The position numbers were made by a program, and so were the translations under genes. Shown here one piece after another: positions 53,834 to 63,349 of a stretch of 64,000 nt of DNA; positions within the stretch are counted from its first letter, which is position 1; each line of letters begins with the position of its first letter. The notes beneath the pieces are model-generated. The model saw only the letters and a program-made list of their open reading frames with translations. It was not told the DNA's origin and did not search any database. The stretch lies in assembly GCA_036620675.1 (NCBI GenBank), contig JAZHEE010000020.1, one strand, 5' to 3'. The stretch comes from Jejubacter sp036620675 (GTDB taxonomy: Bacteria; Pseudomonadota; Gammaproteobacteria; Enterobacterales; Enterobacteriaceae).

Positions 53834-54676
53834 TTACTCGCCGTCGGGAAAGTCGGTGGAGGCCGCCTGTTTACGCTGGGTTTCAAAATCAGTGATGCGC
53901 TGGCGCAGCACGGCGATGGTGTTTTGCAGGGCTTTGGAGCCCAGCACCATACGCAGCGGTGCGGGGTTGATGTCCACGCTTTCGATAATGCGTGCCGCCA
54001 TGCGCTCTGGGTCGCCCGGCGCCAGGCCATTTGCGGGGTCGAGCATGCTCAGGAAAGCATGGGCAGGGCTGGTATCGTACTCCGGCATCCGTTTAGCCAC
54101 GCGGGCGCTGCCATAGCGAAACTCGGTACGGGCGCCGCCGGGCTCTACCAGCGTCATACCAATGTCGAAGGGGGCCACTTCATGCGCCACGGACTCCACA
54201 AAGCCTTCGATCCCCCATTTTGTGGCGTGGTACAGCGAATTACCTGGAAAGGCCACCTGCCCCCCGTAGGAGGAGATTTGAATAATCCGGCCGCCGCCCT
54301 GCTGGCGCATATGGGGCAGGGCGCTGCGAATAAGCTGAATGGCGCCCGTCAGGTTGGTTGCAATAATCTGCTGGATTTCGTCATCGCTCAGCTCTTCGGC
54401 GGCGCCGAACAGGCCATAACCGGCATTACTGATAACCACATCGATACGCCCGTGCTGATGCCAGGCATCATCAACGGTACGACGCACGGCGGTACTGTCC
54501 GCCATCTCCAGTAGCGGCGCGCTAAATGTCTTCGGCCAGCGCTCCAGAAGATCCTGTACCTTTGAGTGTTTACGCACCGTACCGATAACGCGATCGCCTT
54601 TCTGTAATAGCTGCTGCGCCAGCGCGCGGCCAAAGCCGCTGCTTACGCCGGTAATGAGCCAGGTTCGTTGCGTCAT
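53834..54676 (-). CDS. Short-chain dehydrogenase/reductase
   Basis: 280-residue classical SDR: TGVSSGFG at residues 9-16, NAGYG near 86, catalytic Ser in QISSYGG and YHATK near 149-153. The C-terminal extension (about 30 residues) is typical of the DltE-like oxidoreductase subgroup. Substrate unknown. Confidence 0.82.
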   Translation of the reverse strand: MTQRTWLITGVSSGFGRALAQQLLQKGDRVIGTVRKHSKVQDLLERWPKTFSAPLLEMADSTAVRRTVDDAWHQHGRIDVVISNAGYGLFGAAEELSDDEIQQIIATNLTGAIQLIRSALPHMRQQGGGRIIQISSYGGQVAFPGNSLYHATKWGIEGFVESVAHEVAPFDIGMTLVEPGGARTEFRYGSARVAKRMPEYDTSPAHAFLSMLDPANGLAPGDPERMAARIIESVDINPAPLRMVLGSKALQNTIAVLRQRITDFETQRKQAASTDFPDGE

Positions 54677-54842
54677 TGTTCGTCTCCGTTATTCATGTCA
54701 GATTCAGCATAGTGACAGCCTGAGTTCTGACAGACACCGAAGCCCGGCGTGGGCATTTCTGTACCGTTATTCAGTGGGCTCCAGGTATCACCGGGGATAC
54801 GGGTAAAGTCGGGCGTGGCCAGCGGCCACGCCCGAAATCGGA

Positions 54843-55892
54843 TTAGGCCTTCAGCGTGCTCATATCGATAACGAAACGGTATTTCACATCGCTCTTTTCC
54901 ATACGCTCGAAGGCGTGGTTAATCTCCTTCATATCAATCATCTCCACATCGGCGGTAATGCCGTGCTTGCCGCAGAAATCCAGCATCTCCTGAGTTTCCG
55001 CAATGCCACCGATGCAGGAGCCAGCCACGGTACGGCGTCCCAGAATCATCGGGACGGTACTGAGCGGCGGCGTCACGTCGCCCAGCAGGCCGACAAATAC
55101 CAGGGTGCCATCCGTGGTCAGGGTGGGCATATAGGGATTGATATCGTGCTCGTAGGGTACGGTATCGATAATTAAATCGAAGGCGCCCTTCACGGTTTCC
55201 ATCTGTTCCGGATGGGTGGAGAGAATAACGTGGTGTGCGCCAAGGCGACGGGCATCGGCCTCTTTACCGGGCGAGCGGGTAAAGAGCGTGACTTCTGCAC
55301 CCATCGCATGGGCCAGTTTTAGCGCCATATGGCCCAGACCGCCCAGACCGATCACCGCGACTTTGCTCTCTTTGGTGACTTTCCAGTGGCGCAGAGGGGA
55401 CCAGGTCGTGATACCGGCGCACAGCAGCGGCGCAGCGCCTTTCAGATCCAGATTTTCCGGCACGCGCAGGACAAAATCCTCGCTTACGGTGATGGACTGT
55501 GAATAGCCACCCATGGTCGGCTGTTTATCAAACCGATCCTGGCCATTATACGTCTGGATATTACCCTCTTCGCAGTACTGCTCCAGACCGTGACGGCAGG
55601 GTGCGCATTCCCGGCAGGAGTCAACCATACAGCCTACGCCGACCAGATCGCCCACGTTAAATTTGTTGGCCTTTTCGCCGGTTGCCGTAACGCGGCCGAT
55701 GATCTCGTGTCCGGGTACCAGCGGGAACATACTGAATCCCCAGTCATTACGTGCCTGATGCAGGTCGGAATGGCATACGCCGCAATAAAGGATTTCGATT
55801 TCAACGTCGTCCGGTCGTTTCGCGCGGCGCTCGAAGGTCCAGGGCGCTAAGGGCGCGGTGGCGTTTTGTGCGGCATAACCTAAAACTTTCAT
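54843..55892 (-). CDS. Zinc-dependent alcohol dehydrogenase (YahK/CAD type)
   Basis: 349-residue medium-chain dehydrogenase reducing aldehydes with NAD(P)H. Catalytic zinc site CGVCHSDLHQ and GHEIIGRV; structural zinc cysteines CMVDSCRECAPCRHGLEQYC; nucleotide fold IGLGGLGHMALKLAHAMGA; C-terminal DVKYRFVIDM. It is the same length as E. coli YahK and similar throughout, but not close enough for a firm symbol. Stands alone. Confidence 0.88.
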   Translation of the reverse strand: MKVLGYAAQNATAPLAPWTFERRAKRPDDVEIEILYCGVCHSDLHQARNDWGFSMFPLVPGHEIIGRVTATGEKANKFNVGDLVGVGCMVDSCRECAPCRHGLEQYCEEGNIQTYNGQDRFDKQPTMGGYSQSITVSEDFVLRVPENLDLKGAAPLLCAGITTWSPLRHWKVTKESKVAVIGLGGLGHMALKLAHAMGAEVTLFTRSPGKEADARRLGAHHVILSTHPEQMETVKGAFDLIIDTVPYEHDINPYMPTLTTDGTLVFVGLLGDVTPPLSTVPMILGRRTVAGSCIGGIAETQEMLDFCGKHGITADVEMIDMKEINHAFERMEKSDVKYRFVIDMSTLKA

Positions 55893-56153
55893 GAATACGC
55901 TCCTGAGCTTGTTGATTTTGATGATTAAGAGGGAGGCTCCGGCTGAATATTGAGGGGGATAGTGTTGTTATTCCGGTTCCGATGACAACGACTATAGGGC
56001 ACAGGCAAACGAGCCGCTATAGCCGATAACATAATGCCGTTATGAGTTTTATTCATTAATGGGAGGGAACCTGGGTGTTTTTTTATTATCCGCCACAGGG
56101 GGAATCCGCAGCGCCCGATATGGCGATATCGGGCGCTGCGGGAGAAAAGGCGA

Positions 56154-57440
56154 TTACTCCAGCGACAGCCGTAGCGCCAGTGCGCTCAGAGTGACCAGCA
56201 GCACCGGCAGCGTCATGATAATGCCGGTACGGAAGTACTGCCCCCAGGTGACGCGCAGGCTTTTGTGCGACAGGACATGGAGCCAGAGCAGGGTCGCCAG
56301 GCTGCCGATAGGGGTTATCTTCGGCCCCAGATCGCAGCCGATCACATTCGCATAGACCATAGCTTCACGCACTACGCCGCTGGCGCTGCTGGCGTCGATG
56401 GAAAGCGCGCCGACCAGCACCGATGGCAGGTTATTCATCACCGATGACAGAAACGCGGTCAGTAAGCCGGTGCCAAGCGTAGCGCTCCACAGCCCGCCGT
56501 CGGCAAGTTGATTAAAAATAGCGGTGAGCGAATCCGTTAGCCCGGCGTTACGCAGGCCGTAGACCACCAGATACATACCCAGCGAGAAAATGACTATCTG
56601 CCAGGGGGCGCCACGTATCACCCTGGCGATGTTAATCGTCTTCCCCAGACGGGCAACCAGCAGCAGAATGGCGGCACAGAATGCCGCGATGGCGCTAACC
56701 GGTACGCCCAGCGGCTCCAGCACGAAAAAGCCCACCAGCAGTAGCGCCAGCACCAGCCAGCCGGTTTTAAAGGTGGCGGGGTCTTTAATGGCCAGTGCTG
56801 GCGCTTTCAGGCGCGCCAGGTGGTAAGTCGCCGGTATTTCTTTACGAAAGAACAGGTGCAGCGTGACCAGCGTGGCGGCAATGGCGACCAGATTTACCGG
56901 CACCATCACGGCGGCATATTCGCCGAAACCCAGTTTAAAGTAGTCAGCGGAGACGATATTCACCAGGTTAGAGACGATCAGCGGCAGGCTGGCGGTATCA
57001 GCGATAAAGCCCGCCGCCATCACGAAGGCGAGGGTGGCGCCTTTACTGAAGCCCAGCGCCAGCAGCATGGCGATGACGATGGGCGTCAGAATCAGCGCGG
57101 CGCCGTCGTTGGCGAACAGCGCTGAGACTGCGGCGCCCAGCAGGATTATCCAGGTAAACAGCAGGCGGCCACTGCCATTACCCCAGCGCGCGACGTGCAG
57201 CGCCGCCCACTCGAAGAAACCGGACTCATCCAGCAGCAGGCTGATGATGATAATGGCGATAAAAGCGGCGGTGGCATTCCAGACGATATGCCAGACCACC
57301 GGAATGTCGGAAAGTTGTACCACGCCGGTAGCCAGCGCCAGTACCGCGCCCAGGCTGGCGCTCCAGCCAATGCCCAGTCCCCGGGGCTGCCAGATAACCA
57401 GAACGATGGTCACAACAAAAATCGCGCCTGCCAGTAACAT
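56154..57440 (-). CDS. arsB: Arsenite efflux pump ArsB
   Basis: Inner-membrane arsenite/antimonite exporter, 428 residues with 12 predicted helices, closely following E. coli ArsB (MLLAGAIFVV start, SLLLDESGFFEWAALHVARW, ALFANDGAALILTPIVIAM, VIGCDLGPKITPIGSLATLL). The frame is open 42 codons upstream, but the family start is at 57440. It lies 76 nt after arsR. No arsC follows in this window. Confidence 0.95.
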   Translation of the reverse strand: MLLAGAIFVVTIVLVIWQPRGLGIGWSASLGAVLALATGVVQLSDIPVVWHIVWNATAAFIAIIIISLLLDESGFFEWAALHVARWGNGSGRLLFTWIILLGAAVSALFANDGAALILTPIVIAMLLALGFSKGATLAFVMAAGFIADTASLPLIVSNLVNIVSADYFKLGFGEYAAVMVPVNLVAIAATLVTLHLFFRKEIPATYHLARLKAPALAIKDPATFKTGWLVLALLLVGFFVLEPLGVPVSAIAAFCAAILLLVARLGKTINIARVIRGAPWQIVIFSLGMYLVVYGLRNAGLTDSLTAIFNQLADGGLWSATLGTGLLTAFLSSVMNNLPSVLVGALSIDASSASGVVREAMVYANVIGCDLGPKITPIGSLATLLWLHVLSHKSLRVTWGQYFRTGIIMTLPVLLVTLSALALRLSLE

Positions 57441-57516
57441 AACCTCTCCCTGCCGGGGCGCAGTCCCGCCCCGTTCAAAATATATCTGTTTTACTAAATG
57501 TGAATGACTGCGGTAT

Positions 57517-57843
57517 TCAGACGCAGCCGGATTTTCCCATGCTGTCGGTAAGCGTTCGGATCTCATCCTGCTGGCTCAGCCAGGCCTGTTCGATCACCCG
57601 GGCCGCCCAGGCGGGCATTTGCGGTGAAAGACGGTAGTGCACCCACTTGCCCTGGCGACGGCCCAACAGCAGCCCGCTGGCGCGCAACATCGCAATATGG
57701 CGGGATATTTTCGGCTGAGGCGCTTCCAGCGCGCTGCACAGATCGCAGACGCACAGCTCCCCCCGAACCCGCAGGAGCAGGACAATAGCAAGCCGGGTTT
57801 CATCCGCCAGATGTTTGAACAGTTGTAAAGGGGTTAGCAGCAT
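57517..57843 (-). CDS. arsR: Arsenic-responsive repressor ArsR
   Basis: 108-residue ArsR/SmtB repressor. Arsenite-binding cysteines are in ELCVCDLCSAL; winged HTH PQPKISRHIAMLRASGLLLG, followed by RQGKWVHYRLSPQMPAWA as in E. coli ArsR. It derepresses the arsB operon when arsenite binds. A short AT-rich promoter region lies upstream. Confidence 0.94.
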   Translation of the reverse strand: MLLTPLQLFKHLADETRLAIVLLLRVRGELCVCDLCSALEAPQPKISRHIAMLRASGLLLGRRQGKWVHYRLSPQMPAWAARVIEQAWLSQQDEIRTLTDSMGKSGCV

Positions 57844-57959
57844 TCTGACTCCTTAATATCACCGTGACGGCAGAATACGCCTGAGTATTAAGGAGTCAAT
57901 ATAAATATGGAAAAACAGATGTGATAAGGGGGCGTCTGTGATGTCCGCAGGAAAGGCGC

Positions 57960-58961
57960 TTAGAAGCCTTCCAGCACAATTTTGCCGCGCGCTTTACCGC
58001 TTTCTATTAACGCGTGGGCCTTGCGCAGGTTCTGTGCGCTGATTTGACCATAGTGCTCGCCCAGAGTGGAACGCAGGGTTCCGTCATCGATCAGGCGGCT
58101 GATATTTTCCAGAATCTGGTGCTGACGCTGCATATCGGCAGTCTGGAAAATGGCGCGGGTAAACATCAGTTCCCAGTGCAGTGAGATGGCTTTGCGTTTT
58201 AGCGGCATCACATCAAGAATTTCTGGATCATCGATGACCCCCATCCGCCCCTGAGGCGCCAGCGCTTCAACAATCTGGGGGAAGTGCTTATCGGTATGGG
58301 TCAGACTGGCCACGTAGCGTACCTGATTGATGCCTATCTTATTCAGCTCTTCGGCCAGCGGACGGCTGTGATCGATAACATGGTGGGCCCCCAGGGACTT
58401 CACCCATTCGGCGGTTTCCGGGCGCGAGGCGCTGCCTATTACGGTCAGGGAGGTGAGCTGACGCGCCAACTGAGTCATGATGGAGCCCACGCCGCCGCCC
58501 GCACCGACAATCAGCAGCGCCGCGTCTTCATTTTCCCCCACCTGCAGGCGATCAAACATCAGCTCCCAGGCGGTCAGCGAGGTTAACGGCAGCGCCGCGG
58601 CATCGGCATTGCTCAGGGAGCGTGGTTTATGCCCGGCAATGCGTTCATCCACCAGGCCATATTCGGCATAAGCACCGGGCCGCACGATAGAGCCTGCGTA
58701 AAACACCTCATCGCCGGGTTTAAATAGCGTCACGTTTTCTCCCACGGCTTCCACTTCGCCTACGGCATCCCACCCCAGAATACGCGGCGTATCGGTTGGT
58801 GCGCCGTTGCGAACCTTGGTATCCACCGGGTTAACCGAGATGGCGCGGATTTTAACCATCAGATCGCGGGCGCCAGGCTGCGGTTTTGGCAGCTCAGCTT
58901 CATACAGCGACTGAGGATCAGTAATGGGTAAACCGTTCTGGCTGTAGACAATGGCTTTCAT
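57960..58961 (-). CDS. Zinc-independent quinone/alkenal reductase-like MDR protein
   Basis: 333-residue medium-chain reductase without the zinc ligands of alcohol dehydrogenases. ISVNPVDTKVRNG near residue 45, cofactor loop VGAGGGVGSIMTQLARQL near 155, and a C-terminal GKIVLEGF. This is the NAD(P)H:quinone reductase group often labelled zinc-type alcohol dehydrogenase-like. Start MKAIVYSQNG has AAGGAAA upstream; an earlier ATG 17 codons upstream is less likely. Divergent from a LysR gene. Confidence 0.85.
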   Translation of the reverse strand: MKAIVYSQNGLPITDPQSLYEAELPKPQPGARDLMVKIRAISVNPVDTKVRNGAPTDTPRILGWDAVGEVEAVGENVTLFKPGDEVFYAGSIVRPGAYAEYGLVDERIAGHKPRSLSNADAAALPLTSLTAWELMFDRLQVGENEDAALLIVGAGGGVGSIMTQLARQLTSLTVIGSASRPETAEWVKSLGAHHVIDHSRPLAEELNKIGINQVRYVASLTHTDKHFPQIVEALAPQGRMGVIDDPEILDVMPLKRKAISLHWELMFTRAIFQTADMQRQHQILENISRLIDDGTLRSTLGEHYGQISAQNLRKAHALIESGKARGKIVLEGF

Positions 58962-59137
58962 CACGATTTTCCTTATAAAGCGATAAATAAATGACGCCAG
59001 CAGGCGCCGCATTGCTAAAAGAACAGGATAGCCGCTGTGCTATCAGCGAAAAACGATGGATAAAGAGCAGGACTTTCACTTTCACAGTGAAAATCAATTA
59101 CAGTTATCTCTGTCGTATTGAGTATCGGGGATAGCGG

Positions 59138-60043
59138 ATGATTCGTCTGGAAGACATTAAACTGTTTGTTCGCTCCGCTGCACTGGGTAGCTTTTCCAGC
59201 GCGGCGCGTGAAGCCGATCTGCTGCCCGGTCAGGTGAGCGCGGCGATACAGCGCCTGGAGCGGGATCTGGATAAGCGGCTGTTCGCCCGTTCCACCCGCA
59301 GCCTGCGTCTGACGGCGGAAGGAGAAAGGTATCTGCCCTATGCCATGGAGATGCTGGAGATAGTCCAGGCCGGTGCCGAAAGCCTGCACAGCGGCGATGA
59401 AACATTCAGCGGTGAGCTTAAAATTTCCGTGCCTTCCGATACCGGCCGTAACGTGCTGCTGGCACCTGTCACCGCTTTTTGCCAGCGGCACCCGAAACTG
59501 ACGCTGCGTCTGGCGCTTTCCGACAGGGTAAGCGACATTTTTCGCGATCCGGTGGATGTGGCCATTCGCTACGGCGTGCTGGATGACAGCAGCTACGTGG
59601 CGTTGCCGCTGGCGGAAAAGAATCGTCGGGTGCTGGCTGCCTCGCCGGACTATCTGGCGCGTCATGGCAGGCCAGAAAGCCTGGACGCGCTGGCCGAACA
59701 TCACTGTATTCTGTATACCATCAACGGCCACGCCTGGGATCGCTGGCCGTTTCACGGTGAAGAAGGCATGAGGGAGCTGAAAATTGACGGCAGGTTGATT
59801 AGCGACGATGCCGACGTGGCCAGGCGCTGGGCGGTGGCTGGAATGGGGATTGTCTATAAGTCGTGGATAGATCTCTATCCGGATATCGCCGCAGGCAGGC
59901 TGGAAGTGCTGCTTCCGCAGATTCCGGGCCAGGCGGCGCCTCTGAACTTTATCTGCCCGCACCGACGTCAGTTTTCCCCGGCGATTCGCGAGCTTTACCG
60001 CCAGTTGCGGCAGGCGCTGAACGAGATAACCGGGCGGCGGTAG
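59138..60043 (+). CDS. LysR-family regulator (divergent from quinone reductase-like gene)
   Basis: 301-residue LysR regulator: HTH in residues 1-60 (IRLEDIKLFVRSAALGSFSS, ADLLPGQVSAAIQRLERDLD), effector domain from about 88 with VAIRYG and the usual C-terminal lobe. Belongs to the subgroup that controls a divergent dehydrogenase. Effector unknown. Confidence 0.86.
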   Translation: MIRLEDIKLFVRSAALGSFSSAAREADLLPGQVSAAIQRLERDLDKRLFARSTRSLRLTAEGERYLPYAMEMLEIVQAGAESLHSGDETFSGELKISVPSDTGRNVLLAPVTAFCQRHPKLTLRLALSDRVSDIFRDPVDVAIRYGVLDDSSYVALPLAEKNRRVLAASPDYLARHGRPESLDALAEHHCILYTINGHAWDRWPFHGEEGMRELKIDGRLISDDADVARRWAVAGMGIVYKSWIDLYPDIAAGRLEVLLPQIPGQAAPLNFICPHRRQFSPAIRELYRQLRQALNEITGRR

Positions 60044-60060
60044 CGCCGCCCCGGTCGTGG

Positions 60061-62220
60061 TCAGAACTGGTAGCTGGCGCTAACGCTAAAGTTGCGCGGT
60101 GCGCCGTAAACTACGGAGCGGCTGACGCTGGTGTCGTAGGTTTTATCGAACAGGTTATTCAGATTGGCCTGTAGCGCCAGGTTTTTATTCACCTGATAGT
60201 GGGCGAACAGGTCGACCAGCGCATAGCTGCCCTGCTTCGCACGCCAGGTGCCGTCCGGCGTGGTGACATCCTGATAGGTGCCGTTCTGCCAGTTCACGCC
60301 GCCGCCGACGGTCAGTGCCTGAAGTGCGGGCAGGCGATAGCGGGTAAACAGCTTCAGCGAGGTACGCGGCAGCTCAGGATTGATCGCCTTATTGTCGCCG
60401 TCCTCAGCCAGATAACGGGTAGCGCCGAAGGTCATCTGCCAGTTATCGGTCAGTGCGCCGTTTACTTCCAGCTCCACCCCTTTGCTGACGGTGCCGTTTA
60501 CGCTCCTGTAAGCCGTTTCGGTGGTGCCGGGGATAATCTGGTTGGTGGTCTGGGCCACGTTATCCTGTTCAATGCGGAACACTGCCAGCGAGGTGGTCAG
60601 GCGGCTGTTCATCCAGTCAGACTTCACACCCAGTTCGTAGTTTTCGCCGGTGGTGGGAGACAGGTACTTGCCATTGATATCCCGGTAGCTCTGGGGCTGG
60701 AAGATGGAGGTATAGCTGGCGTAGGTTGACCAGTTGTCGTTGATGTCATATACCAGCCCGGCGTAAGGCGTGGTGCGGTTCTTTTCCACATGCTGGGTTA
60801 GCCCGTCGATGCTCCATTTGGTGTAACGGGCGCCCAGGATAAGATACAGCGGATCCGCCAGTGAAATACGGGTTGAAGTGTAGGCTGATTTAATGTGGAT
60901 AGTGTCATCCTGTGCCACGGCAAGCGGGCCCCAGTCGGTTTCCGGGAAGTGCGCGGTGCTGTTCCAGACGCTGCCCAGCTCTTCCGGGGAGACATTGGCC
61001 CAGGCGTTCAGGTAACGGTTATTCTGCTTGCTGTAGCTGGTGCCCACCATCAACTGATGCTGACGACCGAACAGATCGTAATTGCCGCTGGCGAACAGAT
61101 CGAGCGCATCGACTTTACGTTTTCCGGTATTGTAACCGGTACCGCCCACCACGGGATAAGAGGGGCCGTAAGGGCTGACCAGATTACCGGTGCCGCGATC
61201 GACCAGCGCATCCAGATACATCTGGCGACTGTCGAGTTCCGTTTCGCTGTGGGTGCCGTTCAGGGTCACTTCCCAGTTGTTGTCGAAGCGGTGGCTCAGG
61301 GTAGCGAAGACTTTCTTGGCGGTCTTGTCGTTATAGGCCCAGTCCGGTGCGGTGCTGCGGCTGCGGTCGAAATGGGTGGAGCCCCCATCGGTATACCAGC
61401 GCGGCAGACCGCCCCAGGTTGGGCTGTCGACATCGATCTGCTGGTATTCATAACCCACGGAAAAGCGGGTGGCGTCGGTCAGGTCAGCATCCAGTACGCC
61501 ATAGAAGAATTTTTTCTCGCTTGTATAGCGGTCCAGCCAGCTATTGTTGTGCTGATATCCCGCGACCATCCGACCGCGAATGCGTCCGTCGCTGGTCATC
61601 GGTGTGGAAAGATCGGCCACATAGCGCTGTTTGTTCCAGCTACCGTACTCTAGCGAGATATCGCCGGTCGGCGTACGGCTGTCGGCGTGTTTACGCACCA
61701 TATTGATAGCTGCCGAAGGATTGCCGGTACCGGTCATCAGCCCCGTGGCACCGCGTACTACCTCCACGCGTTCGAATAGTGCAGTATCGGACAGCGCATC
61801 CCCCAGATTCCAGCGTGATTCAAAGAAGGTCGGGATCCCGTCCACCATATAGTTATCAATCAGAAAGCCGCGCGAATAGTAGAGACTACGTTCCGAATCC
61901 GACATGTTGGTGGTAATACCGGTGGTATTGCTCAGTACGTCCCCCAGCGATTCCAGCCGCTGATCCTGGATACGCTGTTTGCTGATGATACTGACCGACT
62001 GCGGGATATCGCGCTGAATCATCAGCATTTTTGTGCCCGCCGTGGTGGTCTTAACGCTGTAGTCCTGCTCTTCGTCCGGCACATTCGCTGTCGTGCTGCT
62101 GTCGACGATCATGGTTTCCTCGGGGTTCGCCTGGACTAAAAAGGCCGGGGAAAGTAGCGCCAGGCCGATACTGACGGCCAACAGCGAAGGGGGGGATGCG
62201 ATTCTGGATGAGGAAGACAT
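60061..62220 (-). CDS. fhuE: TonB-dependent ferric coprogen/rhodotorulate receptor FhuE
   Basis: Outer-membrane siderophore receptor of 719 residues. N-terminal signal ending near AFLVQA, plug domain (about 45-190; QRDIPQSVSIISKQRIQDQR, YYSRGFLIDNYMVDGIPTFF, ERVEVVRGATGLMTGTGNPS), then a 22-strand barrel ending in Phe (VSASYQF). Long stretches are nearly identical to E. coli FhuE, which imports hydroxamate siderophores using TonB. A Fur-like sequence lies about 110 bp upstream. Confidence 0.95.
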   Translation of the reverse strand: MSSSSRIASPPSLLAVSIGLALLSPAFLVQANPEETMIVDSSTTANVPDEEQDYSVKTTTAGTKMLMIQRDIPQSVSIISKQRIQDQRLESLGDVLSNTTGITTNMSDSERSLYYSRGFLIDNYMVDGIPTFFESRWNLGDALSDTALFERVEVVRGATGLMTGTGNPSAAINMVRKHADSRTPTGDISLEYGSWNKQRYVADLSTPMTSDGRIRGRMVAGYQHNNSWLDRYTSEKKFFYGVLDADLTDATRFSVGYEYQQIDVDSPTWGGLPRWYTDGGSTHFDRSRSTAPDWAYNDKTAKKVFATLSHRFDNNWEVTLNGTHSETELDSRQMYLDALVDRGTGNLVSPYGPSYPVVGGTGYNTGKRKVDALDLFASGNYDLFGRQHQLMVGTSYSKQNNRYLNAWANVSPEELGSVWNSTAHFPETDWGPLAVAQDDTIHIKSAYTSTRISLADPLYLILGARYTKWSIDGLTQHVEKNRTTPYAGLVYDINDNWSTYASYTSIFQPQSYRDINGKYLSPTTGENYELGVKSDWMNSRLTTSLAVFRIEQDNVAQTTNQIIPGTTETAYRSVNGTVSKGVELEVNGALTDNWQMTFGATRYLAEDGDNKAINPELPRTSLKLFTRYRLPALQALTVGGGVNWQNGTYQDVTTPDGTWRAKQGSYALVDLFAHYQVNKNLALQANLNNLFDKTYDTSVSRSVVYGAPRNFSVSASYQF

Positions 62221-62327
62221 TGTTGCTGGAATCCTTATTTTATGGGTGCTATCAGGCCCACAGGCGGAATACCTGGTCGCTTACGCGAGGTCGGTCAGCC
62301 AGAGAGTGATTAGGTGAATAATTATGT

Positions 62328-62346
62328 AAATGCAAGTGAGAATTAT
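62328..62346 (-). promoter_or_regulatory. Possible Fur box of fhuE
   Basis: The 19-mer AAATGCAAGTGAGAATTAT (minus strand ATAATTCTCACTTGCATTT) partly matches the Fur pattern, with the left half ATAATTCTC the best part. Position and gene function support it; the match is imperfect. Confidence 0.45.
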
Positions 62347-62563
62347 ACGCATTCGATGTTGTGTGTAAATATGTAACAATATTTCAGATCTAAACAGCGA
62401 TATCCCGGGTTTCACGGTATGTCTTCCGTCCTGCGTTTTGCCTTGCTGTCCCTGGTGGCGTTTGCGTCGTTTTTTGAGCCAAATTAAAAAAATGGTGTTC
62501 GGTATTCTGAAAATGAAAATGCCGTATAATTTTTAGTGTTATTTTATGACGACTCCGCCCGCT

Positions 62564-62606
62564 GCACGTGAAGAATAACCAGACATCTCTGGCTATTATC
62601 ACGTGC
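62564..62606 (+). repeat. Long imperfect inverted repeat in the leader of the 51-aa gene
   Basis: GCACGTGAAGAATAACCAGA pairs with TCTGGCTATTATCACGTGC around a 4-nt loop (19-20 bp stem with one bulge and two mismatches). The outer 8 bp are perfect and contain CACGTG. No U-run follows, so it is not an obvious terminator. Confidence 0.6.
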
Positions 62607-62652
62607 GGCCTGTGTTCATAGGGTAAAACGTATTAACGGCAGGGATGGAACA

Positions 62653-62808
62653 ATGATTTTGTATATCTGGAATGATATTAAAAAATATGCGATTAAAACG
62701 CTTAGAGATATCCGGCTTACCGAAAATGAAGTAATGGGGATCGCCATGTTATTGCTGATGTCAGGAATCCTTGGTGCTGCTCTGATGCTTTATAAGGCGT
62801 TTAACTAA
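62653..62808 (+). CDS. Possible 51-residue single-pass membrane protein
   Basis: Short open frame beginning MILYIWNDIKKYAIKTLRDI, with one strong hydrophobic segment in the second half (VMGIAMLLLMSGILGAALML). The N-terminal half is basic and amphipathic. AGGGATGGAA precedes the ATG and a -10-like TATAAT lies about 120 bp upstream. Too short for confident family assignment; I do not recognise it. Confidence 0.45.
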   Translation: MILYIWNDIKKYAIKTLRDIRLTENEVMGIAMLLLMSGILGAALMLYKAFN

Positions 62809-63205
62809 TAAATTCAGTTAACGTCCCGGGCCCCGTCGGGCCTCATACCCGCTGGCCAGAAACGCCTTTGGGCGAGAGATTATGCCTGAAATGGCAATAA
62901 TCAACCGTCTTTTTTGGTATTTATCTCTATGGTTCTCTCTTTTATCCTTGCACCCGATGAATAAGTTATTTTGTTTATGGTTTAGCGCTGATTAAGGATA
63001 TTAATGATGAAAGCAATTATTACCTTTGAGATGCTTTCTTTGTTGGCGATTAATATCGTGGTGTAATCTGTTAGCACAACGGGAAACCACTGGCTTCGAC
63101 GTCAGTTTAAATAGCCGAAAAGGTAAAGGTGCAGGGGCGAGCGCGATAAAATCATCAGTGTATGTATAGAAAATTACGTGATGATGAGTGCCGGATTATC
63201 CTAAT
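62809..63205. other. Intergenic region with one tiny possible peptide
   Basis: 397 bp. A GGCCC/GGGCC hairpin follows the 51-aa gene (near 62829) without a U-run. At 63004-63066 a 20-codon frame MMKAIITFEMLSLLAINIVV follows TAAGGATATTA; it is hydrophobic and could be a leader or small membrane peptide, but support is thin. Nothing else is seen. Confidence 0.35.
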
Positions 63206-63231
63206 AAAAAAGGCCGTCGGAACCGACGGCC
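63206..63231 (-). terminator. Intrinsic terminator of an interrupted minus-strand gene
   Basis: GGCCGTCGG / CCGACGGCC with an AA loop (63212-63231), followed on the minus strand by TTTTTT. It starts 8 nt after the stop codon of the gene tail at 63240. Confidence 0.88.
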
Positions 63232-63239
63232 CTGTGTGC

Positions 63240-63325
63240 TTAACGCACCATATTGAACAGCGACATGCTCTGCATGGACTGGAACACCATCATCGAGGCG
63301 CTCAGTGAGAATTCGAGAGCGTTCA
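63240..63325 (-). pseudogene. 3' tail of an unidentified gene cut by an IS256-family element
   Basis: Minus-strand frame ending ...LSASMMVFQSMQSMSLFNMV-Arg-stop at 63240-63242, with a proper terminator right after it. About 26 codons are open; upstream the frame runs into IS sequence and a stop. The methionine- and serine-rich end has the look of a small secreted or filament subunit, but I could not identify it. The exact IS edge is uncertain (about 63305-63330). Confidence 0.55.
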
Positions 63326-63349
63326 GAATTCTGTGTCACGTTAAAAATC

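Larger units (their letters stand above)
62221..62652. other. Intergenic region upstream of fhuE and a small membrane-peptide gene
   Basis: 432 bp, AT-rich. It carries the fhuE promoter with its Fur-like box, a -10-like TATAAT at 62525-62530 (plus strand) and a long imperfect hairpin at 62564-62606. No other gene is supported. Confidence 0.5.
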
